Source of the DNA: Actinoplanes regularis
Lineage (GTDB): Bacteria > Actinomycetota > Actinomycetes > Mycobacteriales > Micromonosporaceae
Reading direction: 5' to 3'
NCBI RefSeq assembly: GCF_900188005.1
Contig: NZ_FZNR01000004.1
Location: forward strand, 310,001 to 374,000
Length of the DNA stretch: 64,000 nt
Position 1 is the stretch's first letter; each line of letters opens with the position of its first letter. Under the pieces are notes generated by a model. That model was not told the origin of the DNA. It saw only the letters and a program-made list of their open reading frames with translations, and did no database searches. The position numbers and the translations under genes were made by a program. Shown here one piece after another: positions 49,324-57,900 of the stretch.

Positions 49324-50274
49324 CTACGCGAGGACGACCACCGGGGAGGGGCCGGGGTCGTACGCGGTGAAGTGCATGTCGGGGGAGTGCCGCCGGAAGT
49401 CCTGGGGGCTCAGCCCGCGCTCGCGTTTGAACGCCGCGCTCAGCGCGAAAGCGCTGCCGTAGCCCACCTGCCGCGCCACCGCGCCGAGCGTCAGGGACGG
49501 GTCCCGCAGCAGGTCGGCGGCGAGGGCGAGCCGCCACCCGGTCAGGTACGCCATCGGCGGCTCGCCGACCAGTTCGGTGAACCGCCGGGCCAGCAGCGAC
49601 CGGGACACCCCGGCCCGGCGGGCCAGTTCGGCGACCGTCCACGGCGCCGCGGGCTCGGCGTGCAGCAGCCGCAGGGCCGTGCCGGCGATCGGGTCGTGCC
49701 AGGTGGGTGTGCCGGCCAGCCAGGACCGCAGCACCGAGATCAGCAACAGGTCGAGCAGCCGGTCCAGGACCAGCTCCTGGCCCGGGGCGGTGCGGCCCAT
49801 CTCGGCCGAGAGGAGCCCGACCAGCGTTCGATCGGTGCCGGCGGCCGGCTGCACCAGCATCGACGGCAGCGTCCGGAGCAGGCGCCGGCTGACCTCGCTG
49901 CGCAACTGGTACGTCCCGGTGATCAGTTCGGTCCCGCCGCCCGACGGGTCGCCCCAGCTGCGGACCCCCAGGTGTTCCCGGGGTGTTCCGTCCACGGTGG
50001 TGCACACCTGGCCGGGGTGGATGATGGTCTGCCAGGGCGTCGCCGGGTCGTCCGCGACCGTGTACGGCTGCGGGCCGCAGATCACCGCCACGTCCCCGGG
50101 GTTCAGCGTGATCCGCGAATCCCGGATCACCTGGGCCGACCCTTTGAGCATCGTGACCAGGGACAGCGGTGCCTCGTCCTGGATGCGCAGCGCGAACGGC
50201 GGCTCCAGGACGGTGCGCAGCAGGAACGCCTCACGTGCGCGTGCCCCGTCGAGCAGTCCGGTCAGCGTGTCCAC
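49324..50274 (-). CDS. AraC-family transcriptional regulator
   Basis: 316 residues from the GTG at 50274, which overlaps the end of the upstream DUF1772 gene by 13 bases. The N-terminal cupin-type domain (SLVTMLKGSAQVI, LNPGDVAVICGPQPY) probably senses a small ligand, and the C-terminal two HTH motifs are WTVAELARRAGVSRSLLARRFTELVGEPPMAYLTGWRLALAADLLRD and LTLGAVARQVGYGSAFALSAAFKRERGLSPQDFRR. Translational coupling suggests that it regulates the DUF1772 gene or its own operon. Confidence 0.9.
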   Translation of the reverse strand: MDTLTGLLDGARAREAFLLRTVLEPPFALRIQDEAPLSLVTMLKGSAQVIRDSRITLNPGDVAVICGPQPYTVADDPATPWQTIIHPGQVCTTVDGTPREHLGVRSWGDPSGGGTELITGTYQLRSEVSRRLLRTLPSMLVQPAAGTDRTLVGLLSAEMGRTAPGQELVLDRLLDLLLISVLRSWLAGTPTWHDPIAGTALRLLHAEPAAPWTVAELARRAGVSRSLLARRFTELVGEPPMAYLTGWRLALAADLLRDPSLTLGAVARQVGYGSAFALSAAFKRERGLSPQDFRRHSPDMHFTAYDPGPSPVVVLA

Positions 50275-50738
50275 CCCGCAACCATGACATGTCCGAGGCA
50301 GAGCAGCGCGAGTGTGCTCAGGATCGTGCGTACGTTGTTGACCGGCACCCACACGCCCTCGAAGTCCGCCCGCGCCCGCGCCGCGTCGGCCAGCGAGGCC
50401 CCGGCGAGCGCGTTGTTGAGCGGCACCGAGATGCCCATCGTCAGGATCAGCACCACCAGGTAGAGCCCGGCCGCGATCGCGATCCAGAGGTACGGCTCAC
50501 CGGCCCGCGCCCGCAGCACCGCCGCGGCTATCGGGAACACCAGGGCCCCGAGGAAGACCAGGAAGAACAGTCCGTTCTGGATGGCCGCGTTGAACTGCTG
50601 CATCGCGGCGACGAAGGTGCGGTCGTCGGTGGCGCGCAGTCCCGGCATGACCGCGGTGGTGAACGCGAGGAAGATGCCGGCCATCAGGCCGGTGCTGACG
50701 AGCGATGCCGTGAGCAGGATCGAGGTGAGCGCTTTCAT
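50262..50738 (-). CDS. DUF1772 membrane protein
   Basis: 158 residues from the ATG at 50738. Four membrane segments, with ILLTASLVSTGLMAGIFLAFTTAVMPGL and ISVPLNNALAG, match DUF1772 (anthrone oxygenase-like) proteins. Some fungal and bacterial relatives act on aromatic polyketides, but most are uncharacterised. The AraC regulator follows in the same transcript with a 13-base overlap. Confidence 0.85.
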   Translation of the reverse strand: MKALTSILLTASLVSTGLMAGIFLAFTTAVMPGLRATDDRTFVAAMQQFNAAIQNGLFFLVFLGALVFPIAAAVLRARAGEPYLWIAIAAGLYLVVLILTMGISVPLNNALAGASLADAARARADFEGVWVPVNNVRTILSTLALLCLGHVMVAGWTR

Positions 50739-50851
50739 CGGGGGTCCCGGAGCTCGGATGTGACCGTCATTCCTCGAGTTCATCCGCTGGAGCGTGGACG
50801 AACCATGGTCAGGAACCCCCGGTGCATACGCGAGCGTCCACGGGCCGGGGA

Positions 50852-51382
50852 CTACTCGGCGGTGAGGCGGCCGAACGAGGAGCGGTGGAAGACCAGCGGC
50901 GACAGCGGATCTCCCTGGTCCACCGGGTGGTCCACCGCGTGCAGTTCCAGCAGGATGATGGTGTGGTCCCCGGCCTCCACCTCGCGGTAGATCGTGCAGT
51001 CGAAGCGGGCCAGGCCGTCGTCGATGGTCACCGCGCCGTCCTCGCTCACCGACGCCGGCACGCCGTCGAAGCGGTGGGCGACCGGCCCGGCGAGCTGCCG
51101 GCAGATCGCGCCGTGGTGGGCGGCGAGGACGGTCACGCCGAGGTGGTCCGCGCGCCGCAGGTCCGGCCAGGTCTTGGAGGTGTTGGCGATGGAGAACGAC
51201 ACCAGGGGTGGGTCCAGGCTGACCGAGGTGAACGAGCTGGCCGCGAGCCCGACGAGCCGGCCGTCGACGGCGGCCGCGACGGCGACGACCCCGCTGGGGA
51301 AGACGCCGAACGCCCTGCGCAGACGGATCGCGTCGAGGTCCTGGTTGGTGGCGAAGGCCGCGGGGGTCTGCAAGGTGGTCAT
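50852..51382 (-). CDS. Flavin reductase domain protein
   Basis: 176 residues from the ATG at 51382. The flavin-binding split-barrel markers are LRRAFGVFPSGVVAVAAAVDGRLVGLAASSFTSVSLDPPLVSFSIANTSKTWP and the later FDCTIYREVEAGDHTIILLELHAVDH. Such proteins reduce FMN or FAD with NAD(P)H for a partner monooxygenase. No monooxygenase is adjacent, so the partner is unknown. A palindrome CCTATAGG and a -10-like TATAGA lie just upstream. Confidence 0.88.
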   Translation of the reverse strand: MTTLQTPAAFATNQDLDAIRLRRAFGVFPSGVVAVAAAVDGRLVGLAASSFTSVSLDPPLVSFSIANTSKTWPDLRRADHLGVTVLAAHHGAICRQLAGPVAHRFDGVPASVSEDGAVTIDDGLARFDCTIYREVEAGDHTIILLELHAVDHPVDQGDPLSPLVFHRSSFGRLTAE

Positions 51383-51390
51383 GCCGTCAA

Positions 51391-51409
51391 TCTATATCGA
51401 CCCTATAGG
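51391..51409 (-). promoter_or_regulatory. Promoter and palindrome before the flavin reductase
   Basis: On the minus strand a TATAGA -10-like box (51391-51396) lies eight bases before the ATG, next to the palindrome CCTATAGG (51402-51409), which would overlap the promoter. Confidence 0.35.
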
Positions 51410-51450
51410 TTTTCGGAAGTATAGGAGACGTCACACTCCGCTGCGGGAGG

Positions 51451-52482
51451 TCAGGCGGATTGCCGGGCGATGAGGGTCGGCTCATAGATGACCGAGCTGA
51501 TCCGGGCCGCCGGGTCGTCGATGCGGGCGAGGAGAAGCTTCGCGGCCTCGGCCGCCATGTCCTCGAGCGGGTGCCGCACCGTGGTCAGGGCCGGTCGTGC
51601 CGCCAGCGCCGCGCTGCTGTCATCGAAGCCGACCACCGCGACATCCTCCGGCACCCGCTTGCCGGCGTCGCGCAACACCAGCAGCGCGCCGAGCGCCATC
51701 AGGTCGTTCGCCACGAACACGCCGTCGAGCCGCGGCTGCTCGGCCAGCAGGAGACGCATCGCCTGTTCCCCGCTCTCCCTGGTGAAATTGCCGTTCACCA
51801 GGGGCACCCAGGCGTGCCCGTGCCGAGCGGTCGCCCGCCGGAAGCCGGTGATCCGGTCCTGGCTGGCCGGCACGTCGGCGGGTCCGGAGATCATGCCGAG
51901 CCGCTGGCAGCCGCGAGCGGCCAGGCGGTCGGCGGCGAGCGCGGCGCCGGTCTCGTTGGCCAGGTCGACGTAGCTGATCGGCACCGGGTCGGCCGGCCGG
52001 CCGATCAGGACGGCCGGGATGCGCGCGTCGGCGAGCAGGCCGGGCAGCGGGTCGCGGGCGGGCAGCGACAGCACGACCGCGCCGTCGGCCTGGCCGTTGC
52101 GCAGGTCGCCGACCAGCCGCTTGTGGCCGTCGGCGCCGACCATCTGCAGGGCCAGCTGGACCCCGGCGGGGCGCAGCACGCTCATCAGCCCACCGACGAC
52201 CCGGCCGAAGTAGGGGTCGGCGAAGAATCGACTCATGAACGGGTCGTCGTCGTGTGTCTCGGAGTCGGAGACCACCAGGGCGACGGTGCCGGTGCGCCGG
52301 GTGACCAGGGAGCGGGCCAGCCGGTTGGGCACGTAGCCGGTCTGCTCGACGGCGCTCCAGACCAGCTCGTGCAGTTGCGGGTCGACGTTGCGGATCCCGT
52401 TGACGACCCGGGACACGGTGGCCCTGGAGACGCCGGCGACCCGGGCTACGTCCTCGAGCGTCGGTAGCCGCTGGCTCTGCAT
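51451..52482 (-). CDS. LacI-family regulator of a polysaccharide regulon
   Basis: 343 residues from the ATG at 52482. The N-terminal HTH and hinge (PTLEDVARVAGVSRATVSRVVNG, residues 7-29) is followed by a periplasmic-binding-type effector domain (VALVVSDSE, DGVFVANDLMALGALLVLRDAGKRVPEDVAVVGFDD). An operator-like palindrome (52504-52517) overlaps its own presumed -35 region and a second copy lies before the divergent carbohydrate gene, so autoregulation and control of that gene are expected. The TATAAC -10 at 52489-52494, six bases before the ATG, indicates a leaderless mRNA. The ligand is probably a plant or fungal oligosaccharide. Confidence 0.9.
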   Translation of the reverse strand: MQSQRLPTLEDVARVAGVSRATVSRVVNGIRNVDPQLHELVWSAVEQTGYVPNRLARSLVTRRTGTVALVVSDSETHDDDPFMSRFFADPYFGRVVGGLMSVLRPAGVQLALQMVGADGHKRLVGDLRNGQADGAVVLSLPARDPLPGLLADARIPAVLIGRPADPVPISYVDLANETGAALAADRLAARGCQRLGMISGPADVPASQDRITGFRRATARHGHAWVPLVNGNFTRESGEQAMRLLLAEQPRLDGVFVANDLMALGALLVLRDAGKRVPEDVAVVGFDDSSAALAARPALTTVRHPLEDMAAEAAKLLLARIDDPAARISSVIYEPTLIARQSA

Positions 52483-52488
52483 GCCGAA

Positions 52489-52494
52489 GTTATA
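52489..52494 (-). promoter_or_regulatory. -10 box of the LacI regulator gene
   Basis: TATAAC on the minus strand, six bases upstream of the ATG at 52482; the position of the -35 box coincides with operator 52504-52517. Confidence 0.5.
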
Positions 52495-52503
52495 GCACGA
52501 GGT

Positions 52504-52517
52504 GGAGAGCGCTTTCC
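52504..52517. promoter_or_regulatory. LacI operator 1
   Basis: GGAGAGCGCTTTCC, near-perfect palindrome around AGCGCT. It overlaps the promoter of the LacI gene, consistent with autorepression. Identical to the site at 54859-54872. Confidence 0.75.
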
Positions 52518-52606
52518 GCTCGTGCCCGGCGGAGCGGCGGAAAATCCGGTCCGCCACGTTCCGGAACCCCAAAGCATTGACGGAGGTCGTAACAAGTCCG
52601 AAAACT

Positions 52607-52620
52607 GGAAAGCGCTCTCC
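52607..52620. promoter_or_regulatory. LacI operator 2
   Basis: GGAAAGCGCTCTCC, the reverse complement form of operator 1, centred 103 bases away from it (about ten helical turns, suited to looping) and 36 bases before the DUF1996/CBM gene. Confidence 0.75.
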
Positions 52621-52655
52621 AAGCGTACTGTCCTCGAACCTTGGGAGATCCCCCC

Positions 52656-54056
52656 GTGAACAGAACACCGTTACGACGGCTCCTCGCGCCGTTGAGCGCG
52701 ATCGCCCTGGCCGGCGCCCTGCTGGTCACCGCCGACCAGTCCGCCTACGCCGCCGACACCCTGCTCTCGCAGGGCAAACCCGCACTCGCCTCCTCGGTCG
52801 AGAACGGCGAGTCCCCTGCCATCGCCGCGGTCGACGGCCGCTCCGACACCCGCTGGGGCAGCCAGTGGTCCGACCCGCAGTGGCTGCGCGTCGACCTCGG
52901 CGCCACCGCCACGATCACGCAAGTCAAGCTGCAGTGGGAGGCGGCGTACGCGAAAGCCTTCCAGATCCAGACCTCGCCCGACGGCAACGCCTGGACCACC
53001 GTCTACAGCACCACCACCGCGACGGGCGGCAACCAGACGCTCGCGGTCAGCGGCTCCGGCCGCTACGTCCGGATGTACGGCACCCAGCGGGGCACCGGCT
53101 ACGGCTACTCGCTGTACGAGTTCCAGGTCTACGGAACGTCGTCGGTCACCCCGCCGCCCGCCGACGGCCCCGGCTACGTGATGGCGAACCCGCCGGTCAC
53201 CGGCGTCGTCCCGTCCACGGCCATCCCGCCCGCGCAGAACCCGCCGGTGACCCACCGTGAATTCCAGGCGAACTGCTCGGTGAGCCGGACCAACCTGAAC
53301 GACGACCCGATCGTCTTCCCGGGCCTGCCGGGCGCCTCGCACTCGCACACCTTCATGGGCAACCGCACCACCAACGCCACCACCACGCTGGCGTCGCTGC
53401 AGGCCGGCACCACATCCTGCATCGCCCCCGGTGACCGCACCGGCTACTGGATGCCGACCCTGCTCAACGGCACGACCGCGGTGCAGCCGGACGGTCCGCA
53501 GGTCATCTACTACAAGAGCGGCGTGATCGACTACCGCAGCGTGCGGCCGTTCCCGCCGGGCCTGCGTTACGTGGTCGGCAGCCCCACCTCGACGCTCGAC
53601 GAGTTCCGCAACCACCCGGGTGCGGTCGAGGGCTTCGAGTGCGGCGACAGCACCCGCAACTGGGACATCCCGGCAAACTGCGTCGCCGGCTCCCAGCTCA
53701 ACGTCCGGTTCCAGGCCCCGAGCTGCTGGGACGGCCTGCACCTGGACACCCCGGACCACAAGAGCCACATGGCGTACCCGATCGTCGGGGTCTGCCCGAC
53801 ATCCCACCCGGTCGCCGTGCCGATGATCGAGTTCAAGATGGCGTGGCCGGTCAGTGGCAACATGGCCAACGTCCACTTCGCCAGCGGGCGCGGCTACTCG
53901 TTCCACTACGACGTCTTCAACGCCTGGGACCCGGCGGTGCTGGCCGCGCTCACGACGCACTGCATCAACGGTGGCCTCCAGTGCAACCCGCGCGGCTTCG
54001 ACCAGTACAAGCCGGACCGCGGTGCCGCCCTCAACGAGAACTACGAACTGCCGTGA
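52656..54056 (+). CDS. Secreted CBM32-DUF1996 protein
   Basis: 466 residues from the GTG at 52656, with GGGAG upstream. After a signal peptide (ending SAYAA) an F5/8-type C (discoidin/CBM32) module spans about residues 33-160 (DTLLSQGKPALASS, DPQWLRVDLGATATITQVKLQWEAAYAKAFQIQTS, GSGRYVRMYG). A Pro-rich linker leads to DUF1996 (about 175-460), with HSHTFMGN and HLDTPDHKSHMAYP. DUF1996 occurs in fungal and actinobacterial secreted proteins, often with cellulose- or chitin-binding modules, without an established activity. It belongs to the LacI-controlled set. Confidence 0.88.
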   Translation: MNRTPLRRLLAPLSAIALAGALLVTADQSAYAADTLLSQGKPALASSVENGESPAIAAVDGRSDTRWGSQWSDPQWLRVDLGATATITQVKLQWEAAYAKAFQIQTSPDGNAWTTVYSTTTATGGNQTLAVSGSGRYVRMYGTQRGTGYGYSLYEFQVYGTSSVTPPPADGPGYVMANPPVTGVVPSTAIPPAQNPPVTHREFQANCSVSRTNLNDDPIVFPGLPGASHSHTFMGNRTTNATTTLASLQAGTTSCIAPGDRTGYWMPTLLNGTTAVQPDGPQVIYYKSGVIDYRSVRPFPPGLRYVVGSPTSTLDEFRNHPGAVEGFECGDSTRNWDIPANCVAGSQLNVRFQAPSCWDGLHLDTPDHKSHMAYPIVGVCPTSHPVAVPMIEFKMAWPVSGNMANVHFASGRGYSFHYDVFNAWDPAVLAALTTHCINGGLQCNPRGFDQYKPDRGAALNENYELP

Positions 54057-54061
54057 CGCCG

Positions 54062-54090
54062 GGGGTCCGGGCCTTCCACGCCCGGACCCC
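54062..54090 (+). terminator. Terminator of the DUF1996 gene
   Basis: GGGGTCCGGGC (54062-54072) and GCCCGGACCCC (54080-54090), perfect 11-bp stem and a seven-base loop, five bases after the stop. Confidence 0.85.
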
Positions 54091-54097
54091 GATCGAC

Positions 54098-54138
54098 CGC
54101 CTCCGGCCGGGGTGCCCCCCAGCCCCCGGCCGGAGGCG
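54098..54138. terminator. Second strong hairpin between convergent genes
   Basis: CGCCTCCGGCCGGGG (54098-54112) and CCCCGGCCGGAGGCG (54124-54138), perfect 15-bp stem with an 11-base loop, located between the DUF1996 gene and the convergent DUF305 lipoprotein ending at 54210. Confidence 0.8.
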
Positions 54139-54209
54139 CCACACCCGCCGCGCAAGCTTGCGGCCGACGGTCGTCGAGGCCGTCGATAACACCTTTTCCC
54201 CGTACGATT

Positions 54210-54773
54210 TCAGAACTCTTTTTCGAGCTTCTCCAGCGCCTCCGCGCGGCTTTCCAGAATGCGGGCGGCCAGCTCCTTCGTTCGCGTTTCCGCACCGGCC
54301 GACCGCTCGCTGGTCGCCAGCCGCTGCCCCTGCTCCAGGTGCTCCCGGAGGGCCGTGGTCAGCACCTTGTCGAAGCCCGCACCTCGCTGGGCGGCGGCCG
54401 AGGCGACCAGCGCGGGTGTCACCATCCCGGGCATCGGCATGCCCTTGTGCGGGTTCGCCGACGGCAGTCCGGCCTCGTCGTGCAGCTGCCGCAGCGTGCC
54501 GAGCTCCTCGCCGGTGAACGTCGCTACCTGCGCGGACAGCTCCTTCAGGGCAGGATTCGAGCTGTTCGCCGGGGTCAGTTCGAGCAGCGGCAGCAGCTCC
54601 TCGTCCATCGCGATGTTGATCTCGACCCAGGCGAGGTCGGTGCCGCCGAAAGAGGCCGTGGCGGCGGGGGAGGTCACCGTGGGGGCGGTGTCGCCGGCCG
54701 CTCCGCAGCCGCTCGCGCCCAGCAGCCCGGCCGTCAGGGCGGCGGCGAGAAGGATCCGGGAGTTCACATTCAC
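54210..54773 (-). CDS. DUF305 lipoprotein
   Basis: 187 residues from the GTG at 54773; a second in-frame GTG is six bases downstream. The signal ends in the lipobox GASGC. The mature protein has the DUF305 helical pattern (DLAWVEINIAMDEELLPLLELTP, LVASAAAQRGAGFDKVLTTALREHLEQGQRLA), but most of the paired histidines of typical copper-associated members are replaced, leaving one of each pair at best. So metal binding may be lost. Transcription starts from a good promoter with a palindrome between -35 and -10. Confidence 0.78.
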   Translation of the reverse strand: MNVNSRILLAAALTAGLLGASGCGAAGDTAPTVTSPAATASFGGTDLAWVEINIAMDEELLPLLELTPANSSNPALKELSAQVATFTGEELGTLRQLHDEAGLPSANPHKGMPMPGMVTPALVASAAAQRGAGFDKVLTTALREHLEQGQRLATSERSAGAETRTKELAARILESRAEALEKLEKEF

Positions 54774-54781
54774 GGCCGGAG

Positions 54782-54809
54782 TTTCTAGTTCCGGAACCAG
54801 GGATGTCAA
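54782..54809 (-). promoter_or_regulatory. Promoter with internal palindrome before the DUF305 lipoprotein
   Basis: On the minus strand TTGACA (54804-54809) and TAGAAA (54782-54787) are separated by 16 bases, and the spacer contains the perfect palindrome GTTCCGGAAC (54788-54797). The start codon follows eight bases later, so the transcript is nearly leaderless. A repressor at the palindrome would shut the promoter. Confidence 0.65.
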
Positions 54810-54858
54810 TGGCAAGTATTGACCTCGGGCAACATGGGCGAAACAATCGCTCTCGCTT

Positions 54859-54872
54859 GGAGAGCGCTTTCC
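54859..54872. promoter_or_regulatory. LacI operator 3
   Basis: GGAGAGCGCTTTCC, identical to operator 1, 89 bases before the start of the large glycoside hydrolase gene. Confidence 0.75.
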
Positions 54873-54960
54873 CTATGCCTTGATTCAGACCGGCCTGCCT
54901 TCATTCAGACCCGTCCGGAAACAGGCCCCCGTCCGCAACAGTCCCCGTTGGGGTGTGATC

Positions 54961-57900
54961 ATGAGTCAGACAACCGGGCCGGATCGGCGTCGTCGCCGCA
55001 GACCGTACGTCCTCGCGGCGGTCCTCGCCCTGCTCCTCGGCCTCACGACCGTCGCCGTCACCACCGCCGCGAACGCGGCGGACACCCTGCTCTCGCAGGG
55101 CAAACCGGCCACCGCCTCCTCTCAGGAGGGTGCCGACGTCGGCCCGGCCAACGCCTTCGACGGCAACGACGGCACCCGCTGGTCCAGCGTCTTCGCCGAT
55201 CCGCAGTGGATCCGCGTCGACCTGGGCGCCACCGCGACGATCACCGGCGTGGTCCTGCAATGGGAGGGTGCGTACGGCAAGGCATACCAGATCCAGACCT
55301 CGGCCGACGGGACCACCTGGACCACCATCCACTCCACGACGGCCGGCACCGGTGGCACCGAGACGCTGACCGTGAGCGGCACCGGGCGTTACGTGCGGCT
55401 CTACGGCACGACCCGGAGCAGCGGCTACGGCTACTCGCTCTACGAGTTCAAGGTCTACGGCTCGACCACACCGGCCGGTGAGTGCACGACCAACGCCGCC
55501 CAGGGACGCCCCGCCACCGCCTCGTCGGCCGAGGGCGCGGACGTCAGCGCGGACAAGGCGTTCGACGGGAACACCGGCACGCGCTGGTCCAGCCAGTTCG
55601 CCGATCCGCAGTGGATCAGCGTCGACCTGGGTGCCACCACCTCGGTCTGCGGTGTCGTGCTGCAGTGGGAGGGTGCGTACGGCAAGTCGTACCAGATCCA
55701 GACCTCGAGTGACGGGGCCACCTGGACCAACGTCTACTCCACGACGAACGGCGCCGGCGGCACCGAGACCCTGAACGTGACCGGCAGCGGCCGGTACGTC
55801 CGGCTCTACGGGACCGTGCGCGCCTCCGGCTACGGCTACTCGCTGTGGGAGTTCAAGGTCCTGACCAGCGGCGGAACCACCACACCGACCACACCGCCCA
55901 CCCAGGATCCCGGCAACTTCACCACGGTCTGGCAGGAGAACTTCGACGGTACGACCGGGACCGCACCGTCCGGCGCGAACTGGCTGACGCGGACCGGCAC
56001 GCAGTACCCGGGCGGCGCCGCGAACTGGGGCACCGGCTCGGTCGAGACCGCGAGCGACTCCACCGCCAACGTCTCGCTCGACGGCACCGGCAAGCTCAGC
56101 ATCAAGGCGATCCGCGACGGCGCCGGCAAGTGGACGTCCGGCCGGATCGAGACGCAGCGCACCGACTTCACCCCGCAGCCCGGCGAGATGCTCAAGTTCA
56201 GTGCCGTGCTCAAGCAGCCCAATGTCGCCAACGGCCTCGGCTACTGGCCGGGTTTCCGGGCGACCGGCGCCGCGTACCGCGGAAACTTCAACAACTGGCC
56301 GTCCGTCGGCGAGACCGACATCATGACCGGCGTCAACGGCCGCGATCAGCTCGCACAGACCCTGCACTGCGGCACCGCGCCCGACGGCCCGTGCGCCGAG
56401 TACACCGGACGATCCTCGGGGTTCGCGTCCTGCGTCGGCTGCCAGGCCGGCTACCACGAGTACTCGCAGGTCATCGACCGGACCAAGACCGACGAGGAGA
56501 TCCGCTTCTACCTCGACGGCAGGCAGAGCTGGGTGGTGCGCGAGTCCCAGGTCGGCGTCGCCGCCTGGAACGCGGCCGTCCACCACGGCTTCTACCTGCG
56601 CCTCGACCTGGCGATCGGCGGCTCGCTGCCGAACGCGATCGCCGGGAGCACCACACCGGCCGCGGACACCACCTCCGGCGGGGTGCTCAGCGTCGACTCG
56701 GTCACGGTGTCCAAGGCGACCGGCACGACACCGGCGGCCATGACGGATCCGGCCGTGCCGGCCGGGCCGAGCGTCGTCAAGGTCACCGGCACGCAGGGGA
56801 ACTGGACGCTGACCGTCAACGGCACGCCGTGGCAGGTCAAGGGCATGACGTACGGGCCGCCGCAGGCCGCCGCGGACGGGTACATGCGGGACCTGAAGAA
56901 CATGGGCGTCAACACGATCCGGATCTGGGGACCGGACGCGAACACACCGGTCCTGCTGGACACAGCCGCACGGTTCGGGATCAAGGTGGTTGTCGGGCTG
57001 TGGCTCAACCACGGCGCGGACTACGTGAACGACACCGCGTACAAGACCTCGGCCAAGGCCGACGTGCTCAACTGGGTCAACCAGCTCAAGGGGCGGCAGG
57101 GTGTGCTGCTCTGGGACGTCGGCAACGAGGTCATCCTGGAGATGCAGAACTACGGGCTCTCCGCGGCCGAGGTCGAGGCGCGACGGGTCGGGTACGCGAA
57201 GTTCGTCAACGAGCTCGCCGAGGCGATCCACGGTGCCGACCCGAACCACCCGGTGACCTCGACGGACGCCTACACGTACGCGTGGACGTACTACAAGCAG
57301 TACTCGCCGGCGCTGGATCTGCTCGCGGTCAACTCGTACGGGGCGATCGACACCGTGAAGCGGGACTGGATCGCGGGCGGCTACACGAAGCCGTACATCC
57401 TCACCGAGGGTGGACCGGCCGGCGAGTGGGAGGTGCCCAACGACGCCAACGGGGTGCCGACCGAGCCCTCCGACCTGGCCAAGAAGGCCGGGTACACGTA
57501 CAGCTGGAACGCGATCAAGGGGCATCCGGGCGTCGCGCTCGGGGCGACCGAGTTCCACTACGGCCTGGAGAACGACTTCGGCGGCGTCTGGCTGAACACC
57601 ACGACCGGCGGCTGGCGGCGGCTCGGCTACCACGCGCTGCGGGAGGCGTACACCGGACAGGCGGCGCCGAACACGCCGCCGGAGATCACCGCGATGACGG
57701 TCTCGACCCCCGCGTCGGTGCCGGCGGGCGGGACGTTCACCGTGACCGCCACCGCCTCCGACCCCCAGGGCGACGCCATCCGGTACAACCTGATGGCCAG
57801 CGACAAGCACATCAACGGCAACAAGGGCCTGCGGTACCTGAATTTCACCCAGACCGGGAACGGCCAGTTCACGGTCCGGGCGCCGGAGACCCTCGGCGTC

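Noticed and set aside
50722..50736. AGCGCTTTC near the DUF1772 start as a further LacI operator
   Set aside because: Only half of the palindrome is present and it lies within the first codons (MKALTS); chance is likelier.
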